Program-made: the position numbers and the translations under genes | Shown: positions 45,809 to 54,521 of the stretch, piece after piece | Layout: each line of letters begins with the position of its first letter | How positions within the stretch are numbered: the first letter of the stretch is position 1 | NCBI GenBank assembly: GCA_945861155.1 | Contig: CAMATN010000002.1 | Location: 20,956-84,955 of the forward strand | Length of the DNA stretch: 64,000 nucleotides | From: Rhizobium sp. Q54 | GTDB lineage: Bacteria > Pseudomonadota > Alphaproteobacteria > ATCC43930 > CGMCC-115725 | Direction of reading: 5' to 3' | The notes under the pieces: generated by a model | The model's database searches: none | Seen by the model: only the letters and a program-made list of their open reading frames with translations | Told to the model about the DNA's origin: nothing

Positions 45809-47902
45809 GTGGCGGCGGGCGGCAAGGCGGGGGCGAGGCTCGGGGTCGATATCGGCGGCACCTTTACCGATGTCGCGCTGGAGGCGCATGGCCGCCGGTT
45901 CAGCGCCAAGATCCTGACCACCCCGGAGGCGCCCGAGCGCGCGGTCATCGAGGCGATCCGCGCGGTGTTGCGCGAAGCCGGGCTCGCCCCCGGCGATCTG
46001 TCGATCATCATTCACGGCACGACGCTCGCCACCAACGCGATCATCGAGCGCAAGGGCGCCCGCACCGCGCTGGTCACGACCGAGGGTTTCCGCGACACGG
46101 TCGAAATCCGCCACGAGAACCGCTTCGAGCAGTACGACGTCAACATCGACCTGCCGCCGCCCCTGGTGCCGCGACGCCTGCGCCTTGTCGTGCCCGAGCG
46201 CCTCGATGCGCGCGGCCGCACCGTGATCCCGCTCGACGAGAGCGCGGTCGAGGCGCTGGCCGGCCGCTTTGTCGCGCTGGGCATTGAGAGCGCCGCGATC
46301 GGCTTTCTGCACAGCTTTACGAACCCGGCGCATGAACAGCGCACCCGCGACATCCTCGCCGCGCGCCTGCCCGGCGTGACCTTCACGCTATCGTCGGAGG
46401 TGTCGCCGGAGATGCGCGAATACGAGCGCTTCTCGACCGCCTGCGCCAACGCCTATGTGCAGCCGATGATCGGGCGCTATCTCGCCAACCTCGAAACGCT
46501 GCTGCGCGCCGAGGGTTTTGTCTGTCCACTGTTTCTGATGCTGTCGGGCGGCGGGCTGACGACGGTCGAGACCGCGATCCGCTTTCCGGTGCGGCTGGTT
46601 GAAAGCGGCCCGGCCGGCGGCGCGATCTTCGCCAGCCACATCGCCCGGCAATGCGGCCTCGACAAGGTCCTGTCCTACGACATGGGCGGGACAACGGCGA
46701 AGATCTGCCTGATCGACGATTTCCAGCCGCAGACCAGCCGCGCCTTCGAGGTCGCGCGCATCTACCGCTTCAAGAAGGGCAGCGGCCTGCCGCTGCGCAT
46801 CCCGGTCATCGAGATGGTCGAGATCGGCGCCGGCGGCGGCTCGATCGCGCGGGTCGACCGGCTGAAGCGGATCACCGTCGGCCCGGACAGCGCCGGCGCC
46901 GATCCGGGCCCGGCGTGCTATGGAAGCGGCGGCGCCTTGCCGACCGTGACCGATGCCGATTTGTTGCTCGGCCGCATCGACCCGACCGGGTTTTCCGGCG
47001 GCCGCATGGCGCTCGACCGCGCCGCCGCGCAAAACGCGATGCAGCGCGCGGTTGCCGACCCGCTCGATCTGGCGCTGTCGCTCGCCGCCTTCGGGGTCAG
47101 CGAGATCGTCGACGAGAACATGGCCAACGCGGCGCGCGTGCATGCGATCGAAAGCGGCAAGGATGCGCGCGGCCGCACCCTCGTCGCTTTTGGCGGCGCG
47201 GCGCCGCTGCATGCCGCGCGGCTCGCCGACAAGCTCGGGCTCGACCGGGTCGTGGTGCCGTCCAATGCCGGGGTCGGTTCGGCGGTCGGGTTTCTGCGCG
47301 CCCCGATCGCCTATGAGATCGTGCGCTCGCAATTGCAGCGGCTCGACGCGTTCGACGCCGACGCCGCCAACACGCTATTGGCCGCGATGCGCGAAGAGGC
47401 CGAGGCGATCGTCCGGCGCGGCGAACCCGACGCGCCGCTCTCCGAGAGCCGCTCGGCCTTCATGCGCTATCGCGGCCAGGGCCACGAGATCGCCGTGCCG
47501 GTGCCGGCCCTGATCTATCGCGCCGAGGATGCGGCCGAATTGCTCGCCGCGTTCGACGCCGCCTATCGCCGGCTCTACAGCCGGGTCATCCCCGGCGTTG
47601 AAGTCGAAATCCTGAGCTGGGTCCTGCTGCTGAGCGGCCCGGTGCCGCACGAGGACGGCGTCGCCCTGGAGCAGCCGCCGAAATCGCATCCGGCGCCGGC
47701 GCGCCGCCGCGCCGTGTTCGATCCCGACAGCGCCGAGTTCATCGAGGTGGCGATCCACGAGCGCGCGTCGCTCCTCCCGGGCGCAATCATCCCCGGCCCC
47801 GCCGTCATCGTCGAAGACGAAACCTCGACCGTAATCACCCCCCTCTTCGACGCCCGCATCGACGGCGCCGGCTATATCGAGATGACGCGACGCGGCGTGT
47901 AA
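45809..47902 (+). CDS. Hydantoinase/oxoprolinase HyuA-family protein, without an adjacent HyuB
   Basis: The 697-residue protein has the ASKHA-type start GVDIGGTFTDVALEAHGRRF, the HGTTLATNAIIERKGARTAL block, MLSGGGLTTVETAIRF, VLSYDMGGTTAKICLIDDFQ and EIGAGGGSIARVD, all typical of the A subunit of N-methylhydantoinase, 5-oxoprolinase and acetone-carboxylase-like enzymes. It would use ATP to open an amide or carboxylate substrate. Normally a HyuB subunit gene follows; here a terminator and a convergent unrelated gene follow, so it is an orphan unless the partner is elsewhere. The GTG start at 45809 directly precedes the conserved domain. Confidence 0.9.
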   Translation: MAAGGKAGARLGVDIGGTFTDVALEAHGRRFSAKILTTPEAPERAVIEAIRAVLREAGLAPGDLSIIIHGTTLATNAIIERKGARTALVTTEGFRDTVEIRHENRFEQYDVNIDLPPPLVPRRLRLVVPERLDARGRTVIPLDESAVEALAGRFVALGIESAAIGFLHSFTNPAHEQRTRDILAARLPGVTFTLSSEVSPEMREYERFSTACANAYVQPMIGRYLANLETLLRAEGFVCPLFLMLSGGGLTTVETAIRFPVRLVESGPAGGAIFASHIARQCGLDKVLSYDMGGTTAKICLIDDFQPQTSRAFEVARIYRFKKGSGLPLRIPVIEMVEIGAGGGSIARVDRLKRITVGPDSAGADPGPACYGSGGALPTVTDADLLLGRIDPTGFSGGRMALDRAAAQNAMQRAVADPLDLALSLAAFGVSEIVDENMANAARVHAIESGKDARGRTLVAFGGAAPLHAARLADKLGLDRVVVPSNAGVGSAVGFLRAPIAYEIVRSQLQRLDAFDADAANTLLAAMREEAEAIVRRGEPDAPLSESRSAFMRYRGQGHEIAVPVPALIYRAEDAAELLAAFDAAYRRLYSRVIPGVEVEILSWVLLLSGPVPHEDGVALEQPPKSHPAPARRRAVFDPDSAEFIEVAIHERASLLPGAIIPGPAVIVEDETSTVITPLFDARIDGAGYIEMTRRGV

Positions 47903-47904
47903 TA

Positions 47905-47935
47905 CCCCTCTCCCGCAGTGCGGGAGAGGGGTTTT
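47905..47935. terminator. Rho-independent terminator, bidirectional
   Basis: CCCCTCTCCCG (47905-47915) pairs with CGGGAGAGGGG (47921-47931) and is followed by TTTT. It lies three bases after HyuA and just before the end of the convergent small gene, so it can serve both strands. Confidence 0.85.
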
Positions 47936-47937
47936 GG

Positions 47938-48339
47938 TCACGGGGAGGGGAGCGGCCTCAGTTCGCTGATCGCATCTTCGGTGTATTCGATATCACCGTT
48001 CCAGTAGTCGATCAGCACGTCCTTGTTGAGGTCGATCCATTCGGCCAGCCGCGCCAGATCATCGGGATCGAGCGCCCCCCGGACCACGCGAGGCTTTGGG
48101 CGTATGGCCACGGACACCATCTCCGATGGTCTGACCTTGGCGCCGCGCGCAATCTTGACCCGGACATCATGCCGAGCGCCGCCCTTTTGCGAGATGAATA
48201 CGACAAACGGCAGCCCTGTCCGTTCCGGGCGCAAATTCGCCATTTCAAAGAGCGCCTGTCCTTCGGCTTCGTCGGCGGCGAGGTTCGCCTTCGCCGGTTT
48301 GCGCAACGACGCGGCCAAAGACGGGTTCTTCGCCGGCAT
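47938..48339 (-). CDS. Hypothetical protein, coupled to acs
   Basis: The 133-residue protein starts [20 protein letters not shown] and has a central beta-rich part (GLPFVVFISQKGGARHDVRV) and a C-terminal helix region (LAEWIDLNKDVLIDYWNGDI) ending TEDAISELRPL. I do not recognise a family with confidence. The C-terminal motif of the form NKDVLIxYWNG recurs in small uncharacterised bacterial proteins. Its ATG at 48339 shares one base with the acs stop (TGATG), so it is translationally coupled to acs. The longer upstream frame is a shadow of acs. Confidence 0.65.
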   Translation of the reverse strand: MPAKNPSLAASLRKPAKANLAADEAEGQALFEMANLRPERTGLPFVVFISQKGGARHDVRVKIARGAKVRPSEMVSVAIRPKPRVVRGALDPDDLARLAEWIDLNKDVLIDYWNGDIEYTEDAISELRPLPSP

Positions 48340-50294
48340 CACGCCCCCGCGCGGTTCATGCGGTTGTCGACGAGGTCGTCGACGACGGTCGGGTCGGCGA
48401 GGGTCGAGACGTCGCCCAATTGGCCATGCTCGTCGGCTGCGATCTTGCGCAAAATGCGGCGCATGATCTTGCCGGATCGGGTCTTTGGCAGGCTGGGCGC
48501 CCATTGCACCAGGTCGGGCGTGGCGATCGGGCCGATCTCCTTACGCACCCACTGCACCAGTTCGACGCGCAATGCCTCGCTCGGCTCGTCGTCGACCCGC
48601 AGCGTCACATAGGCATAGATGCCCTGGCCCTTGATGTCGTGCGGGTAGCCGACGACCGCCGCCTCGGCGACCTTGGGGTGGGCGACCAGCGCGCTTTCGA
48701 TCTCGGCGGTGCCGAGGCGGTGTCCGGCGACGTTGATCACGTCGTCGACCCGGCCGGTGATCCAGTAGAAGCCGTCGGCGTCGCGCCGCGCCCCGTCACC
48801 GGTGAAATAGAGGCCGGGGAAGGTCGAGAAATAGGTTTCGACAAAGCGCTGGTGATCGCCGAACACGGTGCGCATCTGCCCCGGCCACGAGCGCGCCAGG
48901 CACAGATTGCCCTCGACCACCTCCCCTGGGGCTCCCTCGAGGCGGTTGCCGTCGCCGTCGACGATGACCGGCTCGATCCCGAAGAACGGCCGCGTCGCCG
49001 AGCCCGGTTTCAACGCCGTCGCGCCGGGTATTGGCGCGATCAGGATGCCGCCGGTTTCGGTCTGCCACCAGGTGTCGACGATCGGGCAGCGCCCGTCGCC
49101 GACATGGTCATAGTACCATAGCCACGCCTCGGGGTTGATCGGCTCGCCGACCGTGCCGAGGAGCCTCAGCGACTTGCGGCTGGTCTTGCGGACGTGAGCC
49201 TCGCCCTCGCGCATCAGGGCGCGGATCGCGGTCGGCGCGGTATAAAAGATGCTGACCTGGTGCTTGTCGACGATTTGCCAGAAACGCGACGGGTCGGGGT
49301 AGTTGGGCACTCCCTCGAACATCAAGGTCGTCGCGCCGTTGGCGAGCGGGCCGTAGACGATATAGCTGTGCCCGGTGACCCAGCCAACGTCGGCGGTGCA
49401 CCAATAGATGTCGCCGTCGCGGTAATCGAACACGTATTCGTGGGTCATCGACGCGTAGACGAGATAGCCGCCGGTGGTGTGCAGGACGCCCTTCGGCTTA
49501 CCGGTCGAGCCCGAGGTGTAGAGGATGTAGAGCGGGTCCTCGGCCGACATTTCCTCCGGCGGGCAATCGGGCGCGGCCGCGGCGCAAATGTCGTGATACC
49601 AGAGGTCGCGGCCCTCTACCCAGTCGATGTCGCCGCCGGTGCGCTTGACGACGACCACGGTCTTCACATCGGGGCATTGCAGCAGCGCGGTGTCGGCATT
49701 GCGCTTCAGCGGCACCTTGCGGCCGCCGCGCAGCCCCTCGTCGGCGGTAATCAGGGCGGTCGAGCGGCAATCCTCGATGCGCCCGGCGAGGCTGTCGGGT
49801 GAAAACCCGCCGAACACCACCGAATGCACCGCGCCGATCCGGGCGCAGGCGAGCATCGCGACCGCGGCCTCGGGGATCATCGGCATGTAGATCGTGACCC
49901 GGTCGCCTTTCTTGACGCCCTCAGCCTTCAACGCGTTGGCGAGGCGGCAGACGCTCTCGTGCAATTCGCGGTAGGTGACGCGGCGGTCCTCGGCCGGGTC
50001 GTCGCCTTCCCACAGGATCGCGGTCTGGTCGCCGCGCTTGGCCAGGTGCCGGTCGATGCAATTGTAGGAGGCGTTGAGCGTGCCGTCCTCGTACCAGCCT
50101 ATCGCCATGTCGCCGGTGAAGGAGGCGTTGGACACCTTGGTATAGGGCTTGATCCAGTCGATGCGCTTGGCCTGCTCGCCCCAGAACGAGTCGGGATCGG
50201 CGAGCGACTCCCGGTAAAGCCGCAAATATTCCGCTTCGCCGATCTTGCCGATTTCCGGATGTGCCGAGATCGGGATTACGCTCCGATTGGACAT
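48339..50294 (-). CDS. acs: Acetyl-CoA synthetase
   Basis: Acs activates acetate to acetyl-CoA via acetyl-AMP. In 651 residues I see the P-loop-like [20 protein letters not shown], the [10 protein letters not shown] motif, the [20 protein letters not shown] segment, and the C-terminal [18 protein letters not shown] with the catalytic Lys that is the target of acetylation in homologues. The ribosome site GGAGGAGG precedes ATG 50294. The gene is downstream of a Crp/Fnr-type regulator on the same strand and is followed by a coupled small hypothetical gene. Confidence 0.96.
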   Translation of the reverse strand: MSNRSVIPISAHPEIGKIGEAEYLRLYRESLADPDSFWGEQAKRIDWIKPYTKVSNASFTGDMAIGWYEDGTLNASYNCIDRHLAKRGDQTAILWEGDDPAEDRRVTYRELHESVCRLANALKAEGVKKGDRVTIYMPMIPEAAVAMLACARIGAVHSVVFGGFSPDSLAGRIEDCRSTALITADEGLRGGRKVPLKRNADTALLQCPDVKTVVVVKRTGGDIDWVEGRDLWYHDICAAAAPDCPPEEMSAEDPLYILYTSGSTGKPKGVLHTTGGYLVYASMTHEYVFDYRDGDIYWCTADVGWVTGHSYIVYGPLANGATTLMFEGVPNYPDPSRFWQIVDKHQVSIFYTAPTAIRALMREGEAHVRKTSRKSLRLLGTVGEPINPEAWLWYYDHVGDGRCPIVDTWWQTETGGILIAPIPGATALKPGSATRPFFGIEPVIVDGDGNRLEGAPGEVVEGNLCLARSWPGQMRTVFGDHQRFVETYFSTFPGLYFTGDGARRDADGFYWITGRVDDVINVAGHRLGTAEIESALVAHPKVAEAAVVGYPHDIKGQGIYAYVTLRVDDEPSEALRVELVQWVRKEIGPIATPDLVQWAPSLPKTRSGKIMRRILRKIAADEHGQLGDVSTLADPTVVDDLVDNRMNRAGA

Positions 50295-50380
50295 CGCCGT
50301 CCTCCTCCCATGCGCGCGACAGGCTGCCGGGCAGATATGCCGCAGCCGCGCCGATCCTGCAAACCTTTGTGCGGAGGGCG

Positions 50381-51088
50381 TTAGGGGACGGCGGTGCCGG
50401 CGAGCGCGGCCAGCCGCGGAAAATCGCGGATCGACAGATGGTGATCGTGGATCACCGCGATGTCGTCTGCGCGCAGACGATTGAGCGTCCTGTTGATGTG
50501 CGCGCCGGTCAGCCCCAGCGCGTCGGCCATATGCTGGCGGCGCAGCGGAAACGGGCAGTCGAGCGGATCGATTTTGCCGCGCCCCGACTGACGGCGGTAC
50601 AGGCTGATCATCAGAAAGGCGAGCCGCTCGACCGCGTCGCAGCAGCCGATCACGGTCAGCAACTCATCGACCCGGCTTGCCTCGGCCGCGACGTGCCGGG
50701 CCAGGCGCACCGCCAGATCGGGCTCGCTGCGAAAGGCGACGCCGAACAGCTTTGCGTCGAGCGCGCTGGCGCTAAGCGTGGTCAGGCTGCGCACAGAATG
50801 CTCGATTGCGCCAAGCAACGCCGCCTGCAAGCCGATGATTTCGCCCGGCAGCAGAAAATCGATGATCTGGCGGCACCCGTTCGCGCTCGTGCGGTAGCGG
50901 TAGGCCCAGCCGCGAGCGATTCGGAACAGCCCAACCCCAACTTCGCCCTCGCTGACGAGGACACGGTTGGGCGGCAGCGCGATCGAGCGCAGGGTCAGCG
51001 AATCGACCAGCGACCCCGCACTGTCACCGAGCAACCGAAATACGTCCTGTGTATAACGGTCGCTTCGCCCGCGGGCCACAACACTCAT
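50381..51088 (-). CDS. Crp/Fnr-family transcriptional regulator
   Basis: The 235-residue form from ATG 51088 has an N-terminal cyclic-nucleotide-binding-like barrel ([40 protein letters not shown]) and a C-terminal winged helix with [20 protein letters not shown] and [13 protein letters not shown]-type N-terminal Cys for a 4Fe-4S cluster are absent, so it is not a canonical oxygen sensor. The leader upstream of the start has a TTGAT half-site (51108-51112) of an FNR-type box, possibly autoregulatory. It lies upstream of acs on the same strand with an 86-base gap and may regulate acetate use, but this is inference. A longer frame to 51145 is less likely. Confidence 0.87.
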   Translation of the reverse strand: MSVVARGRSDRYTQDVFRLLGDSAGSLVDSLTLRSIALPPNRVLVSEGEVGVGLFRIARGWAYRYRTSANGCRQIIDFLLPGEIIGLQAALLGAIEHSVRSLTTLSASALDAKLFGVAFRSEPDLAVRLARHVAAEASRVDELLTVIGCCDAVERLAFLMISLYRRQSGRGKIDPLDCPFPLRRQHMADALGLTGAHINRTLNRLRADDIAVIHDHHLSIRDFPRLAALAGTAVP

Positions 51089-51333
51089 ACCGCCACTTAA
51101 ATCATGTTTGATGAATATAGAGTATCTAAACGGGCGACAACACAAGCCGAGTCTTGTAACAAAATTCTGGCGACCGCGTAATCCAGATTTCGCGCCAATT
51201 AGCGCTGTGCATTAGTCGGCATGCTCGCTAAATCCAATCGACCGCTACTCAAACGTAGCACACGCGAACTCAATAACCAAAAAGCGAAATCCAGCCCACC
51301 AGTCATATTGTCACATCGGCGCGATGTCGCCGA

Positions 51334-51747
51334 TCATGCGGCGATTTCTGCCATTTGACAGATGATCCGCCATTCCGCGTCGCTGACCGGGCACACCGAA
51401 AGCCGCGATTGGCGCAGCAGCGACATGCCGGCAAGTTCGGGGATGCCCTTCATTTCGGTCAGACCGACGGTTTTCGCGACCGGCGCCACCGGCGCCACGT
51501 CGATCAGCCCGAATTTCCCGCTCTGATCGCCCGGGTCGGGATAGAACGGGCGCACGATCTCGACGATCCCGACGATCTCCTTGCCTTCGTTGGAATGATA
51601 GAAAAAGGCGCGGTCGCCTTGGCGCATCGCGCGCATGTTGTTTGCCGCCTGGTGGTTGCGAACGCCATCCCAATGCGTCCGACCGTCACCGACCATCCGG
51701 TCCCAGGAATATTTTGCGGGTTCGGATTTGAGCAGCCAATACGCCAT
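51334..51747 (-). CDS. EVE domain-containing protein
   Basis: The 137-residue protein begins MAYWLLKSEPAKYSWDRMVG and continues with HWDGVRNHQAANNMRAMRQG, DRAFFYHSNEGKEIVGIVEI and the C-terminal PELAGMSLLRQSRLSVCPVS, the standard EVE (PUA-like) fold pattern related to thymocyte nuclear protein 1. EVE domains bind modified bases in DNA or RNA. The start is fixed by the conserved motif; the longer frame upstream is a shadow of prfC on the other strand. It is divergent from prfC. Confidence 0.93.
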   Translation of the reverse strand: MAYWLLKSEPAKYSWDRMVGDGRTHWDGVRNHQAANNMRAMRQGDRAFFYHSNEGKEIVGIVEIVRPFYPDPGDQSGKFGLIDVAPVAPVAKTVGLTEMKGIPELAGMSLLRQSRLSVCPVSDAEWRIICQMAEIAA

Positions 51748-51871
51748 ATCGGTTTCCCCACCCGTAGCAGCGATTCTTTCAGTCCCTGCGCGACAGCTTG
51801 ACGCCGTGCTCGCCGCCGTCAAGGGCGGCCGCGCGTGCAATGGCGGCCTCCTGATCCAATTCCGGCTATCA

Positions 51872-51900
51872 TTGGCAATCGGAGTGCGGCGCAGCATATA
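51872..51900 (+). promoter_or_regulatory. Candidate prfC promoter
   Basis: TTGGCA (51872-51877) is followed after 17 bases by CATATA (51895-51900), about 60 bases before the prfC ATG. It is only a partial match to the consensus, but no better candidate exists in the 214-base divergent gap with the EVE gene. Confidence 0.3.
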
Positions 51901-51961
51901 GGCAACAGGCGCCGGCCGGCGAATACCGAGCCCCGCACCCGCAGCTTCCGCACCAGGGTTC

Positions 51962-53584
51962 ATGGCCACGCTTCCAAATGAGCTTACCCGCGAGATCGCG
52001 CGCCGGCGCACCTTCGCGATCATCTCGCACCCCGACGCCGGCAAGACGACGTTGACCGAAAAGCTGTTGCTGTTCGGCGGCGCGATCCAGCAGGCGGGCG
52101 AAGTCAAGGCGCGCGGCGAGCGGCGGCGGGCGCGTTCCGACTGGATGGCAATCGAGCGCGAACGCGGCATCTCGGTCAGTTCCGCGGTGATGACCTTCGA
52201 GCATGACGGGCTCGTCTTCAACCTGCTCGACACCCCCGGCCACCAGGATTTCAGCGAGGACACCTATCGCACGCTGACAGCGGTCGACAGCGCGATCATG
52301 GTCATCGACGCGGCGCGCGGCATCGAGGAACAGACCAGGAAGCTGTTCGAGGTGTGCCGGCTGCGCGACGTGCCGATCATCACCTTTATCAACAAGCTCG
52401 ACCGCGAGGGCCGCGACCCGTTCGACCTGATCGACGAAATCGAGCAGACCCTGGCGCTCGATACGACGCCGGCGAGCTGGCCGATCGGCATGGGGCGCGA
52501 TTTCCTCGGCACCTACGATCTGTTCGGTGATACGCTGCTGCTGTTCGAGCGCGGCTTTGGCGAGCGGAATGTTCGCGACCAGATGGTTGAGCCGATAGAC
52601 TGTCGCGGGCTCGACGACCCGGCGCTCGCGCAAATCCTGCCGGCGCCGGCGATCGCCAATTTGCGCGAGCAGGTCGAGATGGCGCGCGGCCTGTGCCCGC
52701 CGTTCGAGATCGAGGCGTTCCGCCAGGGTCACCTGACGCCGGTCTTTTTCGGCAGCGCGCTCAATAATTTCGGGGTGCGCGAATTGTTGCGCGGGGTCGC
52801 CGATCTGGCCCCCCCGCCGCGCCCGCAACCCGCGGTCGACGCCACCGGCCCGCGTTCCGTCCGGCCCGAGGAAGAGACGGTTTCCGGTTTTGTGTTCAAG
52901 GTCCAGGCCAATATCGACCCGCAGCATCGCGCCCGCATCGCCTTCGTGCGGATGTGCTCGGGCCAGTTCCGCCGCGGCATGAAGCTGAAGAATTTGCGCA
53001 CCAGCCGGCTGATGTCGGTGCAGAACCCGGTATTTTTCCTGGCGCGCGAGCGCAACCTGGCCGAGGAAGCCTGGCCCGGCGACATTCTCGGCATCCCCAA
53101 CCATGGCACGCTGCGGATCGGCGACACGCTGACCGAGGGCGCCGACATCCGGGTCACCGGGCTGCCGAGCTTCGCGCCCGAGATCCTGCGCCGGGTGCGG
53201 ATCGAGGACCCGATGAAGCAAAAGCATCTGCGCCACGCGCTGACCCAGCTCGCCGATGAGGGGGTGACGCGGGTCTTCAAGCCGGTCAACGGCAGCGACT
53301 GGGTGATCGGCGTGGTCGGCGCGCTGCAGCTCGACGTCTTGCAGGCGCGGCTCGCCGCCGAATACGGGCTGGCGACCCGGCTCGACGGCGCCTCCTACGA
53401 AGCGGCGCGCTGGCTCGACGCCGAGAAGCCCGAACTCGACCGCTTCCGCGCCAAAAACGCCAACGCGCTGGCCGACGACCATGACGGCGTCCCGGTATTC
53501 CTCGCCCGCAACGCCTGGGACCTGCGCACGACGATCGACGAATGGCCCGCCATCCGCTTCACCGCGACGAGGGAGCAGAATTGA
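51962..53584 (+). CDS. prfC: Peptide chain release factor 3
   Basis: RF3 is the GTPase that releases RF1/RF2 from ribosomes. Across 540 residues the G domain shows FAIISHPDAGKTTLTEKLLL, the switch region ERERGISVSSAVMTFEHDGL, LLDTPGHQDFSEDTYRTLTA and the NKLDREGRDPFDLIDEIEQT specificity motif. Domains II and III follow (VSGFVFKVQANIDPQHRARI; GVVGALQLDVLQARLAAEYG). Length and motifs match RF3, not EF-G or LepA. ATG 51962 begins the conserved N-terminus. Confidence 0.97.
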   Translation: MATLPNELTREIARRRTFAIISHPDAGKTTLTEKLLLFGGAIQQAGEVKARGERRRARSDWMAIERERGISVSSAVMTFEHDGLVFNLLDTPGHQDFSEDTYRTLTAVDSAIMVIDAARGIEEQTRKLFEVCRLRDVPIITFINKLDREGRDPFDLIDEIEQTLALDTTPASWPIGMGRDFLGTYDLFGDTLLLFERGFGERNVRDQMVEPIDCRGLDDPALAQILPAPAIANLREQVEMARGLCPPFEIEAFRQGHLTPVFFGSALNNFGVRELLRGVADLAPPPRPQPAVDATGPRSVRPEEETVSGFVFKVQANIDPQHRARIAFVRMCSGQFRRGMKLKNLRTSRLMSVQNPVFFLARERNLAEEAWPGDILGIPNHGTLRIGDTLTEGADIRVTGLPSFAPEILRRVRIEDPMKQKHLRHALTQLADEGVTRVFKPVNGSDWVIGVVGALQLDVLQARLAAEYGLATRLDGASYEAARWLDAEKPELDRFRAKNANALADDHDGVPVFLARNAWDLRTTIDEWPAIRFTATREQN

Positions 53585-53606
53585 GGTTGCCGACCTGCGC
53601 GTACTA

Positions 53607-53626
53607 TACGTACAATATCGTACGTA
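53607..53626 (+). promoter_or_regulatory. Palindromic operator candidate of brnTA
   Basis: TACGTAC (53607-53613) and GTACGTA (53620-53626) are exact inverted repeats with a six-base spacer AATATC, 21 bases before the brnT start. BrnA antitoxins bind palindromes in their own promoter, so this is a good candidate for the autoregulatory site. Confidence 0.6.
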
Positions 53627-53647
53627 CCTTTAGCCGGCTCGCGGCGG

Positions 53648-53932
53648 ATGCGCTTTCGATGGGATCAACGGAAAAGCCGTGGCAACAAACGCAAACACGG
53701 CATCAGCTTCGACACGGCTGTTCCGGTATTTGACGACCCCGATCAGGTTTCCATCCAGGACCGAATCGAAGGCGGAGAGGAGCGGTGGCAAACAATGGGT
53801 CTGGTGAACGGCATCACCGTTCTCATTGTCGCGCACACAATCGGCGAAGAGGACGGCGATGAGGTGATTCGGATCATCTCGGCGCGAAAGGCGACGCCCC
53901 AGGAAAGGCAGAAGTATCATGAGGGCATCTGA
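53648..53932 (+). CDS. brnT: BrnT-family toxin (ribonuclease)
   Basis: The 94-residue protein has the BrnT pattern: RKSRGNKRKHGISFDTAVPV near the N-terminus, RIEGGEERWQTMGLVNGITV in the middle and EVIRIISARKATPQERQKYH at the C-terminus. BrnT is an RNase of the RelE-like superfamily that blocks translation. It is the first gene of a two-gene unit, overlapping brnA by 14 bases, as usual for this toxin-first family. The base composition is less GC-rich than the flanking genes, suggesting horizontal acquisition. Confidence 0.92.
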   Translation: MRFRWDQRKSRGNKRKHGISFDTAVPVFDDPDQVSIQDRIEGGEERWQTMGLVNGITVLIVAHTIGEEDGDEVIRIISARKATPQERQKYHEGI

Positions 53933-54185
53933 CCGGGTTGAAGCTGAACTGGAAGGGCTCGATAAACTTGCCGATTCCGACATAGATACGAGCGATATAC
54001 CCGAACGGGCCGACTGGAATGGCGCTGTCCGCGGTCGCTTCTATCGACCTGTAAAGCAACCCGTGACGATCCGGCTCGATGCTGACGTGATCGTGTATTT
54101 CAAGAATCTCGCTGGAGAGCGCGGGCGGTATCAGAGCGAAATCAACCGCGCTCTCCGCGAGTGGATCGCTGCGGCTAGAAAGTAA
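53919..54185 (+). CDS. brnA: BrnA-family antitoxin
   Basis: The 88-residue protein ends with a ribbon-helix-helix-like segment (PVTIRLDADVIVYFKNLAGE, then RYQSEINRALREWIAAARK) that binds DNA, and has an acidic N-terminal half with DTSDIPERADWNGAVRGRFY that should neutralise BrnT. It overlaps brnT by 14 bases and together they would repress their own promoter through the palindrome at 53607-53626. Confidence 0.92.
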   Translation: MRASDRVEAELEGLDKLADSDIDTSDIPERADWNGAVRGRFYRPVKQPVTIRLDADVIVYFKNLAGERGRYQSEINRALREWIAAARK

Positions 54186-54187
54186 AC

Positions 54188-54516
54188 CGTAGGATGGGTT
54201 GAGCAACGCGAAACCCTTCTTCGGCGGCTCCCGACCAGCCGATCCGAGCCCGCTAAATGGGCAATTTCGTGCCCTCAGAATGCCTTGCACGATCCGTCGC
54301 ACTCGTCGGGGAATAGGCTCAGGCCACAGGCGCAAGGGCCGCGATTACCCGCGACGCCGGGGCCGGTTGTCGGGGGAGGTTCGGGCAGCCTATCCCGCCG
54401 CAACTCCTCCATGCGGGTACGGATTGTCTCGAAATCGTCAGCTGCTCGGGACCGTGACATCATCCTAAACGCGCTTGGGGAGGCGATGGGTGTCGCTCCG
54501 CTCTACCCATCCTACG
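54188..54516. repeat. REP-like inverted termini flanking a 329-bp unit
   Basis: CGTAGGATGGGT (54188-54199) and ACCCATCCTACG (54505-54516) are exact complements at the two ends of a 329-bp stretch just after brnA. The outer sequences (GATGGGTTGAGCAACGCGAAA and GATGGGTGTCGCTCCGCTC) resemble the two halves of one REP-type palindrome, as if a unit had been inserted into its loop or two separate REPs face each other. A small Cys-rich ORF lies inside. Confidence 0.8.
54275..54463 (-). CDS. Small Cys-rich hypothetical protein between REP halves
   Basis: The 62-residue ORF has a helical N-terminal part (FETIRTRMEELRRDRLPEPP) and a C-terminal metal-site-like motif at residues 44-59, C-x-C-x8-C-x3-C (CACGLSLFPDECDGSC), reminiscent of the SEC-C zinc motif. 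An AGG lies just before the ATG pair. It sits wholly inside the REP-flanked unit. Whether it is really expressed is uncertain; similar Met-Glu-Glu-Leu-Arg-type small proteins occur in Alphaproteobacteria. Confidence 0.5.
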   Translation of the reverse strand: MMSRSRAADDFETIRTRMEELRRDRLPEPPPTTGPGVAGNRGPCACGLSLFPDECDGSCKAF

Positions 54517-54521
54517 TGTCA

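Noticed and set aside
51108..51121. FNR box upstream of the Crp/Fnr-type gene
   Set aside because: Only the TTGAT half is good; the second half (ATAGA) is poor, so I mention it in the gene entry and do not call a site.
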